A stretch of 64,000 nucleotides of DNA from NCBI RefSeq assembly GCF_001577835.2, contig NC_029521.1, forward strand, positions 26,258,917 through 26,322,916, in the 5' to 3' direction. This DNA comes from Coturnix japonica (Eukaryota; Chordata; Aves; Galliformes; Phasianidae). The notes beneath the pieces were generated by a model. It did not search any database. It was not told where the DNA came from and saw only the letters and a program-made list of their open reading frames with translations. This document shows, piece by piece, positions 38,301 through 50,370 of the stretch; position 1 is the stretch's first letter, and the number at the start of each line of letters is the position of its first letter. A program made the translations under genes and the position numbers.

Positions 38301-41300
38301 GGGCTTTCCCTCTCTTGCACAGGTTTCTGATCATTTTTATTTTATTAGGTATAATATAAACTCACTCTGCTTGCTGGCAGGACCTTCTGACTCAGTTTCT
38401 TTGCCAATGCCAAAGAGGTGAACTAACAGAGGAATTTTCTCCCTCATTTCACTGCTTTTCAAATACATTCTTCTGCCTTCACTCCGTAAACACCTACTGA
38501 GTTGATCTAATTGCATTTTGCTGAAATGTTTAGGTTACACTCAAAGATTTCTTGCAAAAATCCTGATTTTAATTCCCAAATCACCAAATGAACTCTGCAA
38601 AAAGCCAAGCAATCAAAGCACCTACAAGGCTGCTAACTTTGATATTATAGCTAAAACCAGCAGCCTGATCTGCTAAGCAATTCTGCTATGCAGTTACAAG
38701 GAGGTCAACAAGTACTTATCAAATCACCCCTAAAATGATCATCAAAATCCCAATGAGTGAATAGGAACATCAGCTGTCATGGGAAAGAACTGCTACTTCA
38801 CGTTAGATTATGTACATTCAAATTAGGTACACTGAAGACTTACTTCACAAAATCCCACTAACGTAAATGTTAGATTTATCCAGCTAATGGTTAGAAAAAC
38901 AACACTCAAAGCCGAGAATCATCTAACATACTCATTAGCAGCAAATTAATTTAAATTAAAAATTCATAAACTATTTTTTTCCCCAGTAATTCGATTAGGT
39001 ACCATATCAAGACACTGGCCAAAGAGGTGGAAAAGTAGGAAAATGGCAAACACAGTGTATGAGGGGAAATGAAGAAGAGAATGGATTACTTATTAAGATA
39101 AGTGATGACATTCACAAAGATGAATATTATTACTTTCTGGAAGCCAAATGAAATGAGATATACAAAGTAGAGTTTAAAAATAAATATTACAGACTGACAT
39201 TTAACATCATAAAACATATGGGAACTGACACACATCACAATGCTTTTACTGAGGGGCTCACTAACATCAGCTGGAATCAAAGTAATTATGTGGTCTTCAT
39301 TTACACTAGCGAATACTTTGCTTAAAAGCTACATGTGAAAACTTTTATTTTAGAAACAAAGGAACTGAAGTGATGAGAATTAAGGCCACTTACTGCAGCT
39401 TTGTGTAAGCATGTGTGTGCGCAGAAAATGGAGCGCAAGCATTTCAATCCAGATGGCACTCAGCCTCTGAGTCAGAATTATGACTTATTCAGTGTATACG
39501 CTCACATTTGTTGCCTAAATGTAAATGCTGGGAATACTGCTAAATCACTTTAGAACACTGCTATAATCTCATAAAGGTACAACCAGGCTCTACTTTCTGC
39601 TTTTCTTTGTAACCACCTTTCCTCTGTCCCCCACTACTAACTTCCCTTCTCTTTTTGTTTCATTCCCTAAGCACTGCTGTGAAAGCAGCAGATCAAACCT
39701 GTATGGACCATCCAGGCTGTTCATTATCTCTGTGGATTATTTCTTGTGTATTGATTTTTAAAAAGCGCTGTTCATCAGCAAGCAATGAGCCTGTGACAAC
39801 CTGTTTATCAGCAGCTGTTTGCTTACTCATCACTCAAGTTGCATTTGAAGCCACCCACTCCTGCTTCTGCTGCTATGGATGCGGACAGAGGCGATCGAAG
39901 GGGAGCCTTTCTGTGTAATGGGGGGGGGGGGCTGCCAAGAAGGAATTCACATTAATTTGGTGTAAGTCACAACGTTTCCAAACCTTTCTGGAAGCTCAGC
40001 ACTCATAAGGAAAAGTGCTTACAATAGAGCGGTATTGATCAGTTCACTCCTTGGGCTTTTTTTATTCATTTCATGAGTTGCTTGTGATTATTTTATATGA
40101 CTGATGTACGCAGAGGATAAACGTCTTCGATAAGGCCAAGATTCCTTTACTGTATTATGCTCAAATAAATATTTTTATCAACACTGCTGCAATCTGGAGG
40201 TGAGAAGGGGAGGCTGCGGTATTACAGAAACCAGGGATAGGAGGAATTAAGCCACAAATCAAAGAAGTCCTCCAACAAAACTTCTGTAAGAAGCAATAAC
40301 TACCACTGCCTGCCTCCCTATGCATTCCAGAGCAGCGCTGCATCTTGCATCAGCTGAACGTGGAATAAAATTAGCTCTCCAAGAAAACCAGCAAAGGAAT
40401 GGGCAATAAACAGGGTGGAGTTAGAGGGCAACAAGGACCAAGTGAGCGCTGACAAAATAAGTAGCAACGTGGTAAAAGCAAGCAGAAATGACTTTCTATT
40501 GCTGGGCACATTAGCACGCAAGAGAAAAAAATACTGAGCACACTCATTAAGAAAAGCTACTGAAAAGTACTGCAGTAAATTACAACACAACACTAAATGG
40601 CTATTTTTTGCTCTATGGAAATTGAAAATCTTGCTTGGTGTTAAGCATTGTTCAATCATCAGCAGTACTAAGGAAATGATGAATAATAACTGAATTGAAA
40701 TAATTACAGATACATATTGTTTCACAAATATGTGCTTTAAAACAACAGATTAATTTAACGTCATTGAAATTTCAACCGCAAAAGCAGAAGAGGTGCATTT
40801 ATTCCAGAACACCAGACAAAAAACAAAATGTATTTACCAATCAAAAGAGGAAAAAAAGCCATAGGACTCTCCTGCAAGCAATTAAAAGATGGCAGAAATC
40901 TAAGATCAGAAACATTGTGCTCAGTGTATCTTCAATAAAGCCATATCTCCCACGCTTTTCAAATAGTTAAAAACAGCTCAGTAAAAACTCCCAGCATCTG
41001 GACCTAGCTTTCAACTCAGGAGAAAAGAACGGAGTAAGTTAAAGAGCCTGCCCATTTCTAACTACAAGCAGAGTCGCCAGACACACACCTACGGAGATAC
41101 CACAGGGTGATGGCGCTTCTTCCACCAAGACAAAGAAGAAATAAGCTGGGATCCTGCACATGCTTTGGCTGAGGTCTCAGGAAGAAACCTAACGACTGAC
41201 CATCTGAGCCACATCTGCATCTAACTGCTCCAAGAGTTTTCACTTTTAAGAAATTGAAAAAACACCAATTTCAAGGATGCATATAGAATTTTCCCTATTG

Positions 41301-44300
41301 AATTATAGTAGATACATTGCTTTGTTTCATTAGATCTTGTTCCAGAGCAAGTTTCTTAGAATACACAACGTGCAAATCTTACCACAAGGCCTATGCCTAA
41401 AAACTTTGCTGTATGAAGTCTTTCTCTTATGGTGTCACAAGTAACACAACAAATAAATTTTATAGAGAAAGAAGGACTATTTCTCTCCAATATGTTTTTC
41501 AAGTTGCAGTGAGTTTGTAAATGTACTGCTTCCAAATTATAAAATGTGAAATCAAACAAAACACAAAAAGCTGGATGTCACACACCCCACGCTCTTCAAT
41601 TCTAGGAATTCAGAATCAGCTGGTAGCCTTCACTTCTCATACCTCCTTACTAAAAAAGCTCTGGGGAATTGCTGACAGGATTCAGCATTGTGCAGAATAT
41701 TAAATATCTTTTTTGCAATACCCCGGTGACTCTCAAGTCTGTCTCTTACAGCACCATATGTACAGCTGTGTTGGAAAGAGGAAGCTATTAAATATATTAA
41801 AAAGTAGAAATATTACCAATAGACACTTCATCAAATAACTGGATCTCATTCATCCCCAAACAAAGCAAGAAATGTTAAGGTTACATCAACATAAGAAAAT
41901 AACTCTGGATTTAATAACACCGCAAGCCTGTTGAACATATTTGAAAGTAAAAACATTGCTTAATAAAACAGATTAGTGTTTCTGAAACAATGAGTACAGC
42001 TTTCAACCATCAGAATGCTTCAGTAATAAAGACATTGGACTCGGTCTTAAAAGGCACTGGGTATCTCAGTTCCCATAGCGCAGTCACGGCTAGATGCTCT
42101 TCAGCTCCAATATATTACCTTTTGTTTATTGCCAACTCAGGACCAGGGATATTTTATATCAAAAAGGATTTAATAAAAAGGGAAAAGAGAAAGAGCATTT
42201 TGTTTTTTATCGCAAAAATACACGTGAATGTATTTTTGAAAGTCTGCCCCTCCTAACACACACAAATACCGTATCTACCTCTCCAACTAGTGCTTATGAG
42301 AAACAGCAACAACATCCACGTGCTGCACGAAGGCACTAGAAATGGACAACCATGGTAACTGCTCAAAAACATCTGAATGCTGGAGGACTGAACAATTTTT
42401 TCCAAAACAATTTCCCTTTCTTTTTTTTTTTCCCCTAGGTTTCTAAAGCACATAAAGACCTTGATAGGAAAAGTGGATTTTCAATGCCTCTACCTCGTAA
42501 GAATTTAAACTGGCAGTAAGAGTGCATGTGCTGTCTAAGCTGCCAGTAACCACCCAGCCACTCTTTTACACATATATAAGACTTTTACAAGTAGGGCTGT
42601 TAGGCTCTAGAAGTCCAACACCCATCAGCTTTTAATAAGATTTCTAATCTTAAATGCTCAAGTAACTTCTGAAAATAGGTCTTAGGCTGTTTGTAAAAGC
42701 CTCCCAAGGGGGCCCAACCTCCTGCAGTATGGCTCACGGGCAGCTCGGAGAGCCCCAGCAGGTTCTGTAGCAGCCTGGGGAGGCATCACTTCACATTCAT
42801 GCAGCATGAGCTCTTCTCTCACACTTCAGAGAAAGAAAGAATAAAGAACACATATGAAACCACACTAAACAAAACTTCCTATTAAAACATACTGACAGGC
42901 TTTGCATATTTACTTCACTGCAACAAGCACTGCGTCTATTCTGCCAGTCACACCTTTTTTGTGATGGTTTTGTAAGAACTCCAGCAACACTTTTAGTAAA
43001 ATTGATGCTAAGTGTATGATTCCCAAAGGAAAACATTATTCATAGTAATACATGAATAATTTACTTATTTTCGTCCAGCTTGTGAACAGACATTTTCATC
43101 TACGTTGACTAAGTTTTTACTTTTAGTAGCGTTTTTATGTTCTTCAGTCACCTTTTTCCTGCAGAGCAGTAAGGTGTTTAACCTAAAGCAGTTGTCTACT
43201 GACTTGCAAGATAATTACAACTGATGATTAAAGAGTACTTAAGATCCATGTCTAAAGAGCACTGAAACTTCTTGAACCCAGTGTAAACAGAAATTAAGAG
43301 CCTAAAGCTACAGGCATTACCACATATTGCATAAAGAGAACTACTGCTGTTGGCCTGCCATTAAAAAGATAAGCAATTAAAAAGTATATTAGTTCACACT
43401 ACAAACCCACAAGAGACTCTGTAAGGATGCTTTGCTCTCTTGTATATGTGTGAACATATCATTTTGCTAGTAAATTAAAGGGGGGGAAAAAAAGAAAAAG
43501 AAAAAAAGAAAAGCAATCCAAAGACTGCTTTGACCTGCCTTCAGTGCTCCTTCAACCTCAACCACCACCGCACATAAGCAGAGCCAGGTTTTGGGATGGC
43601 TTTCAGGCACTGATCAGCATGATCTGGCTAATACTGCTGCACTGACTGCTGTCTCCAACTGTCTGCTCTGACTCTGCTGGAGGTTGACGCCTGCACAGCG
43701 CAGTCAGCAAAAGATAAATGATGCCAGAGTCTTAGTCACTTTGATGCAAAGTCCAGCATCTTACCGTAAACCCACCACAGCGAACACAAGAAATACCAGA
43801 CTTATACAGTTTTAACAGCTGAGGTTTGGGCACAGGATCCCTTCTACTCAACAGATGAGATATTAACCTCTAGAGGAGAGAAGTAAAGACACCTGGGCAT
43901 TAACTTTTAACCACTGCAGAATACCTGTGTCTACACACAACTAGCCTAGAAGTCTCCATGCTATTCTTGTGCTACTTCTGTGGGCCACATCTACCTACAA
44001 CAAACAGTACCAGGCATACAAACAGTACACTTACAGCTATACAGTTTATTCCCACAAACTTTGAAGGATAAATTACACTGGTACCAAATATCTTTGTGCA
44101 ACCATATCCTCACCAGAGATGCTAACCATTTTACTAGTTAAGTTGAGAAACATACACAAAAAAAACCCCATAACAGTTTGACACATTTACCGTTCAGCCT
44201 AATACACTGCTGTGATACTTTTATTTTTTGTTTTCTTGAATTCTAGTGTTAGAATTTGCTGGCAAATGACAATTGTGATGATTCTGTATGTAATGATGGA

Positions 44301-45251
44301 GGCTACTACAACAGCAGCACGTTCTCTTCTGTCTTCTCCGCAGAGGCCTGATATAGCAAGGATCACGGCCTAGGACTAATCAGGATCAGAAAAGCACTGC
44401 ACTGCTGTGGCAAGCCTTCATAAGTCACAGTTCAGTGGCCACTAAAACATAAATTAAAGAATATTTAAAGACACTTGGATGCAGGTGTTGATGAAAAGCA
44501 TTTTTAGGACGAAGGACATCAGGCTTCAAGAGAGACTGAATCTTACGCATGGTTCAAACTGGGGCACATGTTGAATGGGGATATTGCCTTGAGCGGATGG
44601 AGAAAAAAAATCATTAGAAATACAGATTGCAATGAGTTCACATTGTACACAATAATCTGTCAAAGAATGTTCATGTATTGACCGCCCTACCCTGTGCAGA
44701 ATAACCGCTGTGATTACAGAGAACTTCTCAGTCCCTAATGACACAACTGTATGTGCCTGGGGCTTTGAACACCATAGAAGATAGAAATGTCCCAATTTCA
44801 TTTCCAAATACTTTGATAACAAGACTTCCATTTCTGCCCTCCTCCAAAGTACAAAGCAAACAGGCCACAGTTAAAGCAAAGAAACAACTATCACTTACTC
44901 TGTTTTCCTTCTTTGCTTGTCCTCAAAAACATCGTTCAGATTTACGGCCACCTGTCCCAGGAACTTGTCCAGCCCCACCAGTGACCTGTGCATGACAATC
45001 AGGTACAGGATGTATCTGTCTGGGTTCTCCTGCATCAGCAATCCAGGCAGCTCGAAGGAGGCCTCTTCCTTCCAGACCGGATCCAGGGTCTTCTCAGCTA
45101 CAGAGGTGGAGTACTTCTCCTTGCCCAGCTGGATGATGGTGTACGCATCGTTGGTGCCACTTTTGCCTTTGGGCTTCAGACCTTTGGCTTGAAGAACCGT
45201 GACTTGCACGTGAGTTGGGAACCACTTCTGGGCTTGCTCTGCCAGCATCAT
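19143..45251 (-). CDS. RAB11FIP2: Rab11 family-interacting protein 2 (five coding exons)
   Basis: Class I Rab11-FIP, an effector linking Rab11 (and myosin Vb) to recycling-endosome transport. The join is 45251-44899, 34567-34125, 33431-32969, 22991-22946 and 19370-19143, totalling 1533 nt and 510 residues (human about 512). Residues 1-129 form the C2 lipid-binding domain. Residues about 129-290 match the myosin Vb-binding region. Ser227 in SAHSMSDL matches the known MARK2 site. NPF motifs for EH-domain partners lie at 321-323, 404-406 and 438-440. The C-terminal coiled-coil Rab11-binding domain (about 445-510) keeps ELEDYIDNLL. The start is the first of two ATGs (MMLAEQ), as in human, with A at -3. 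All four introns are GT-AG and the phases fit. The gene looks intact. Family and function come from established knowledge; the exon structure is read from the sequence. Confidence 0.97.
19371..22945 (-). other. RAB11FIP2 intron 4
   Basis: 3.6 kb GT-AG intron, AT-rich. It carries a minus-strand CR1 3' end (22679-22826) only about 120 bp from the 46-bp exon 4. Nothing else is recognised. Confidence 0.85.
22679..22826 (-). mobile_element. CR1 LINE 3' fragment, reverse orientation
   Basis: Begins ATCATAGACTCATAGACTGG, then GGTTGTAAGGGACCCTC, CTCCAACCCTTCTGCC and CATCCAACCTGGCCTTG, ending CACCTCCAGGGA. This is the classical CR1 3' end on the minus strand, in RAB11FIP2 intron 4. Confidence 0.92.
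22946..22991 (-). CDS. RAB11FIP2: RAB11FIP2 coding exon 4 (46-bp small exon)
   Basis: Found by extending the protein between exons 3 and 5; too short to stand out as an open frame. The acceptor is CCTCCACAG|TTTT and the donor is ACAATG|GTAAGT. It codes for FNVNPSGTEDLRKTM, matching human FHMSPTSNEDLRKIP. The first base completes a serine codon begun in exon 3 and the exon ends on a codon boundary. Confidence 0.9.
25238..25350 (+). mobile_element. CR1 LINE 3' fragment
   Basis: GTGGTGCTTAGGGAGGTGAT, then GACCTTGATGATCTTTAAGG and TCTTCTCCAACCTCTG, with terminal TAATTCTATGATTCT. A short 3' end of a CR1 subfamily in RAB11FIP2 intron 3, antisense to the gene. Confidence 0.92.
26775..27013 (-). other. 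possible alternative terminal exon / intronic poly(A) site in RAB11FIP2 intron 3
   Basis: On the gene's strand, a long T-rich tract ending TTTTGTTAAG looks like a splice acceptor at 27015-27014. About 220 nt downstream an AATAAA (26794-26789) is followed by a CA about 18 nt on and the GT-rich AAGTTTGGGGTTTTTAGTG. Joined to exon 3 in phase it would add only SFKFSV before a stop, giving a protein without the Rab11-binding domain. This is read from sequence layout only. Confidence 0.3.
29407..29485. repeat. degenerate 33-bp tandem repeat, three units
   Basis: TCTTGTTAATTAC at 29407 and 29440 and CCTTGTTAATAAC at 29473, exactly 33 bp apart each time. The sequence between them is more diverged. 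Confidence 0.7.
32273..32315. repeat. TA dinucleotide microsatellite
   Basis: About 13 TA units, then CACA and a second short TA run, in RAB11FIP2 intron 3. Confidence 0.95.
32969..33431 (-). CDS. RAB11FIP2: RAB11FIP2 coding exon 3
   Basis: Codes for residues 266-419 plus two bases. The acceptor is TTTGCAG|GGAG and the donor is TCAAG|GTAGG. It opens SVKSPHRRTLS, carries two NPF motifs (KNPFEES and STNPFMT), the NDPF variant and the lysine-rich KVSLFERVTGKKDSRRSDKL block. Intron 2, between this exon and exon 2, is only 693 bp. Confidence 0.95.
33432..34124 (-). other. RAB11FIP2 intron 2
   Basis: 693 bp GT-AG intron, AT-rich. Nothing else is recognised in it. Confidence 0.9.
34125..34567 (-). 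CDS. RAB11FIP2: RAB11FIP2 coding exon 2
   Basis: Codes for residues 118-265 plus one base. The acceptor is TTTAAG|GTGG after a T-rich tract and the donor is GGAG|GTAAGTG. It begins WFPLESRQGKR and contains GEIKVNIQFMRNNMTASMF, the basic KDKMKGRK segment and the SAHSMSDL serine cluster whose Ser227 is the MARK2 site in mammals. Confidence 0.95.
34568..44898 (-). other. RAB11FIP2 intron 1
   Basis: 10.3 kb GT-AG intron. I see no exon, RNA gene or dated repeat in it. It has A-rich runs near 36.5 kb and 43.5 kb and a 12-G run at 39920-39931. First introns of this kind can hold enhancers, but none can be recognised by eye. Confidence 0.85.
39920..39931. repeat. 12-base G run
   Basis: Uninterrupted G12 in RAB11FIP2 intron 1. 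Length may be unreliable in the assembly. Confidence 0.95.
44899..45251 (-). CDS. RAB11FIP2: RAB11FIP2 coding exon 1 (C2 domain)
   Basis: Codes for residues 1-117 plus two bases of codon 118. It begins MMLAEQAQKWFPTHVQVTV and ends DKQRRKTE, then splices at ACAGA|GTAAGTG. It holds nearly all of the C2 domain, including the GKSGTNDAY and KEKYSTSV strands. The open frame runs 12 codons further upstream only from a TTG, so the tandem ATG at 45251 is the supported start. Confidence 0.96.
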
Positions 45252-45329
45252 CTTTGAAGCTCTCCGCAGCAGCAATAACCAAAACAAAGTCTCTAAGTCT
45301 TCAAGTTACTGCGTAAGGGCACTTACAGC

Positions 45330-46080
45330 GGAGGCACCTGCCACCGACCCCGGGTGAGCACTTCTCTCAGGAGGCACCGACCACCGCTCAGGTCTCCCCC
45401 TCCCAAGGCAGCCCTGCGGGTGACTCCATCGCTACAAGGCTCCCGGTTTCTCGGCCGGCCCCGCCGCCCTTCCCGGCACAGCCCCGTGCCGCCCCCGGCC
45501 CGGTTCCCCGCCGCCCCCAGGTCATCCCCAGGCCCACGGCCCCTCCGCCCGGCCCGACGCGCCGCAGCCCCCCGTAGCAGCGCGGGCCCCGCAGGCCTCC
45601 CGGCCTCTTACGCTCCTCAGGGCGGCGGGCAGCGCGGAAGGGGACCGCGCTCGCCGCCGCCCCGCTCCGCTCCGTGCTGCCCTCCCGCTCCTCAGCCTCT
45701 CGCCGCGCTCCCCCCGCACCGCCCGGCCTCACGGGCCGGCTCCGCCGCTTCCGCCTTCCCCATGCTGCCGGCGGCGGCAGCGGCGGCGGTCAGAGGGCAG
45801 AGGGCAGGGTTCGCCTCCTCCCCGCGGCCGCCGGGCGGGCGGTGCTTCCCTTCCTTTCCTTTCCCTTCCTTTCCCCTTCCCTTTCTCCCGGCGGCGGTGC
45901 CCGGCTGGGGCGGAAGGGAACGGGAGGCATGAGGCTGAGTTCCGCCTGAACGCAGCGGCTCCCTTCGTTCAGAGCTTTGTAGATAGGAGGGAGAGCTCTG
46001 CGCCTCTCCACGCCGCCCCGTCTCCGTGAGCGCCGAGGGAAGGAGCCCCTCGTACACAGGCCGCGGCCGCTTCGGGCTGG
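45330..46080 (-). promoter_or_regulatory. RAB11FIP2: CpG-island promoter and 5' UTR region of RAB11FIP2
   Basis: This is the only strongly GC- and CpG-rich stretch in the window, lying just 5' of the RAB11FIP2 start codon. It includes CGG/CCG runs near 45.77 kb and a polypyrimidine block at 45846-45888. It fits a TATA-less housekeeping CpG-island promoter. The transcription start cannot be fixed by reading. Apparent long open frames on both strands here are a by-product of GC richness. Such islands often fire in both directions, so divergent transcription toward higher coordinates is possible. Confidence 0.85.
45846..45888. repeat. polypyrimidine/polypurine tract in the CpG island
   Basis: About 43 bases of only C and T in TTCC/TTTCCC units on the plus strand, so GGGAA-rich on the RAB11FIP2 strand. 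Confidence 0.9.
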
Positions 46081-49000
46081 TCCAGCTCGGGCCCTTGTCC
46101 TGGTGCAAACCGCCTGTGGAAGTTATGGAACTTGTTTTTTTACCCACCCCACCCTGACCATTCTGTTTGATTAAAGTGAGGGTGTGAAAACAGCTCTCTT
46201 GTGTGCACTTCTGTGGAGTCGATGCACACATATATATGCAGCATTAAGCAGAGTGACAGACACAGCCTCAGTGCTACCCAAAAACCTGCGTGCAGTGAGG
46301 GTTGAAGGCTCTGTATCCCATCATGTAACCCACAGCAAGCAGAGAACCAAGCCTCATCATCCTCCCCTTACACGTCCCCAGCCCTGGCTCGTGGGTTAGT
46401 GAGCAACAAACGCTTGGGAAACCTTCTCCTGCTGCTCTGAGCTACAGGAAATTAAAAAGTTAAAGTTGAAGGCCATTAGGGAGAGTAAAGTAAGATGTTG
46501 CCCGCACCACATAACGCTGAGCGAGTTATTGTCTGAGGTCAGGTGAGGTTGGGGATCACTGCTCGGCACACAGTCATTAGTTTCCCTTTACAGGCTGAGT
46601 CCAAGCTCATGTTATCTTTAACAATTTAAATAACTACTTGGATGACCCTTAAGTTTTGACTGTGAGCTGGATATTTGTCTGCATGCTCCGATAGTTATTA
46701 ATACAGCGCTGGCGTTCGTTCCTCTTCTACTTTGTATCTGCTTTTTGTTGATGTTGGAAGACTGTCCAGTTGGAAATGACAACTTCAGAACATTTACTGG
46801 GGTCTTACTTAGAAAAAGTATCTAAATGAGTCATCCAGGGCCAGGGTTTCTTGAAGATTAATGCTGTGATTATCTCTGTTAGTTTGTTTGGTGAGATAAA
46901 CAATGGCCAAATTACAGCTGTGCATCAGCATTGTTGTATTAATTGCCTTTGACCTTCACCTGGAAGTTCCTTGCTCTCTGCTACTGCTGCCAAAGTCCCA
47001 CGTCTTTCGTTGGGTGTCTTTCCCAAATGATTTAACAAGTTCCCAGGCTGAACTGCTGTGTTTGTGCACAACATTGCAGCGTGTCAAGAAAATGGCTGGA
47101 AGAGCAAGGAAGGATCATAGTGAAAGCGTTCTGCAGGAGTCTGAGAGAAAGCCACTGGGTTCTTGTTGAGAAACAATAAAACACATGTAAATCAGATGAT
47201 TTCTCAAGTGAGTTTTACCCCCATATAAATTCTGTTTTAATAGAGTATTCTTCGTTGCTTAAAGTCTAGACTGAGCGTGATGCTCTCGTCAAATCAAAAC
47301 AAGAAATGCATTTTAGGTAGGCAGAGTGTATTTATTTAATCAGGAATTTAAGTCAAACATCATGTCTTGCATGCTGTGTCTTAGAAGAAGTTTTATGAGC
47401 TCTCATAGCAGGCAGGATTTGTTTTTTTTTCTCTGACATTTATTGGTATTCTATCATTTCTTCTTACTGTATATTTCTAAATTGGGACAGGCTCGAGTAC
47501 ATATGCTTGCAGCTGAACAGGGGAAGGTGGAGGAACGTTTGTACCTCAGAATACAGTATACCAGTAGCACACACAGTCTGCCCTTCCTGCCTTCAAAGTC
47601 AGTGGTGGATTATTCATCCTTGCACACAGTGTGGCATGTGAGAGGAACGTGGGGGGAGGCTCTCTCCAGTTCTCATTTCTCTCTCTGCTCATCTGGTAGA
47701 GCCAGCACTGGGGAGACCTTTCCCCCACCCCTGTGCTCGGTGTGAATTCTGCTCAAAGGTGCACCAGATGTATTTTATTCACTCTTATACCCCTCCAGGG
47801 TCAAATTGCAATCTGGCCTTTTGATTCTGTCCTCTTTGGAATAGGAACATTGTCCTCTTCATGAATGTAATGTGCGATATAAATGACAAAACATCCTAGT
47901 TAAATAATGATATCTCCAGCAGCACAGTGTCCCCTGGTACCATGTTAGAGCATTAATCCAGAAATGACTTGGATTCCCATTTGCTAAACCACAGCCACCA
48001 TGCAGTGGCTGCACACACTGTAGGTTTTGCTTATTGCTGTCCGTAATTTAGTATCAAACAAGAAACATCCATTTTGTTTTCTGCATACCATTTTGGTGAT
48101 GAGACCGTACTGTTCCTTCACTTTTGCTTTTCCTGCTTGTTGAGACCAAGCATCTTGGATGCAGGACAAACAGCACAGGAATATCAGTGGTCATTAATAT
48201 TAAATACTTTGCTTTAGCAGTATAGCAGGAATGCTAATAATGATGACTGATCTTTGAGAAACCCTTTTTTTCCTGCCTGAATTTGAAGTGGCCACTAACC
48301 AGACAACAGATCACATGGGGAAGGGTACCATGAAGCTGAGAGGTGATGGATAAATTCTCTTCTGTCTCTTTGCTGATTGGAATAAGCAGGAAAAAAAGAA
48401 ACCAACCAAACAAAACAGCAGATAGAAGAGAAGAAAAGTCCCGAGACTCTGGAAGAGATCATTAGAACTCAAATGACTCTTGGGTGAAGGGAAGAATTTT
48501 TCCTAGATTGTGGTTTTGGCAAGATCCATAATTCATGCTTTCACTTTGAAAAGACCTTGGCTTTTTACATATCAAGGTCGTCACATTCCCTTGTTGAGTT
48601 GGCTCACATCGTCAAAATGCATCTTAATCACACGAGTTTCATTTTAGATGGTCTGTTTAGGAAGGAATAGGAAATGGACTGGCAATGTGAGAGAAGGTGT
48701 GTTAAAGGAGAGGAAGTATGGGAAGCAGCAACACAAGAGAACAAATAGTGCAAATAAAAACTGTTCTGAGACCAGCAGTTCCAGCTTTGTTGGCTTTTCT
48801 TCAGCATCAAGTGTTGCGGCCTTTCTTTTCTCAGGTGCCTTCTTCCAATCCTACACAGGTAGAGAGAGGCAAGGAAAAGGACAACACAGAAAATGATACA
48901 GGAGCTACAAGACTTCCTCACGGGGAAATGCTTTTTACTGTGATATAGCTCTAAAGAATGTGAGCTCCAAACGCTAATATTCTGAGCTCAGAAATCTTCT

Positions 49001-49103
49001 GAAAGAAACAAAACCACAAAGTGGAAGAAAAACCGTGATCGAATATTCTCTGAGTAAGTGGACTTGGACAGAAAACAAGATACGCTGACTAGAGAAAGTT
49101 TAA

Positions 49104-49132
49104 AAAGTGATTGTTTAGAAAGTGATTGTTTA
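49104..49132. repeat. 15-bp tandem duplication
   Basis: AAAGTGATTGTTTA occurs twice, 15 bp apart. Confidence 0.85.
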
Positions 49133-50370
49133 ACGCAGAACAACAGTGCATACCTTTGGTGTATTTAATATGAATCCATAATCCTCATGTGTGCCATCTA
49201 TCTCTATTACAGATTCTTCCAAGCATTCCTGGCCCAAAGGGTCGGTATTTTATTTTATTCTTTCAAAAAAGAGAATTCTAAGAATTATGGTGGATTTTTG
49301 ACGATTTCAGTACTTTGAAATACCCTCTCCACTCTCATTCCCGAGCCAACAGTACATCTGATTAAACATCAGGCCTGATAGTCTGGCTGCCTTTGCAAAA
49401 GAAAACGCAAGAAAATCATCCAGCCTACACTGCTCTGAGGCTGTTCTATCCTCTGCTTTTCATTTCCAGTTGCATTCTTGCTAAAGAGGATCAGAGCAGT
49501 TGTGCTTACAGTGGTGAACTGTAGCAGATAAATTCGTGATTTCATTACTCTTTGACTTCTGTTTATGAAGTAGGATACGTTTTGTTGTTTTCTGATTTTT
49601 ACGTTATTTATTTTTTTAAGTGCTCTCTTTGAAATTATTTGCTGAATTATTCTTTGTTGGCTCTCGGGTGATGCGTTTGTTTTGAACATTATGTGGCTGT
49701 GAGGCGCAGCCCGGTTGTGTCTAGACATGTAACAAGCTTCTGCTTTCATCCTGACTATAACTTTCAGTAGCTGTTGCAACTGTCCAGATTACACGTTTAC
49801 TGAAGACACTATGCAAATTTTGAGACTGAACATAGTTGTCTGTTAACTTTATCTTAGCTTTTGTTACTGTTTCAATTACTGACTTCTCCAGGAATTCACC
49901 AGAATTAATTGATTGCAGAAATCAAATTGCTGGGATCAAACCCACCACTGTGAATTGGAAAGTTTTCCTCAAGCTACTGTTTCTGTCTGCTCCCTGGATT
50001 GCAGAGGGGGAAAAAAAAAACAACACCATAATTGTTAAGCTGAAAGTATTTTGATTGCAAATCTTAAAAGCTTGATGAATATCCATCATGTTTCTGTCCC
50101 GAACTCAAATTCTGCATTCTCAAGTATGGAGATTCCTGGTTTTCTGAGGCTGGACAAGCCAGGCGATACCCTGCTGTGCATGCTCTCTTCTGCCTTTCAC
50201 ATTATGGCACATATCCTAAGATATATGATTTTGTCTTCCAAATGCTTTGGCCTCAGCGCTATGGTTGAAATCCACTGTAGATCTCGACAACCGTGCACAC
50301 ATTTTCACGCTAGTATGAAGCTCCCAGCTACTGCCCTGTCATTGCTAGTGAGCCATTATCCCCTCCTGCC

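Noticed and set aside
40318-40725. 135-codon hydrophobic minus-strand frame in RAB11FIP2 intron 1
   Set aside because: Hydrophobic content follows from A/T-rich codons. No splice-site support and no known family.
42700-42790. GC-rich patch that might be a repeat fragment or small RNA
   Set aside because: No match to CR1, mariner, tRNA or snoRNA features that I can recognise.
45252-45287. 12-codon N-terminal extension of RAB11FIP2
   Set aside because: It starts at TTG, not ATG, and lies upstream of the conserved MM start.
45354-45932. 192-codon plus-strand open frame over the CpG island
   Set aside because: Proline/arginine/alanine-rich content typical of GC-driven open frames. It overlaps other long frames on both strands and has no recognisable domain.
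45692-46231. 179-codon minus-strand open frame upstream of RAB11FIP2
   Set aside because: Low-complexity GC-rich frame covering the promoter. It does not join in frame to the C2 exon, and the human protein starts at MMLSEQ.
49369-49779. 136-codon minus-strand frame upstream of RAB11FIP2
   Set aside because: No domain, no convincing splice sites, no promoter. Within the range expected by chance in 64 kb.
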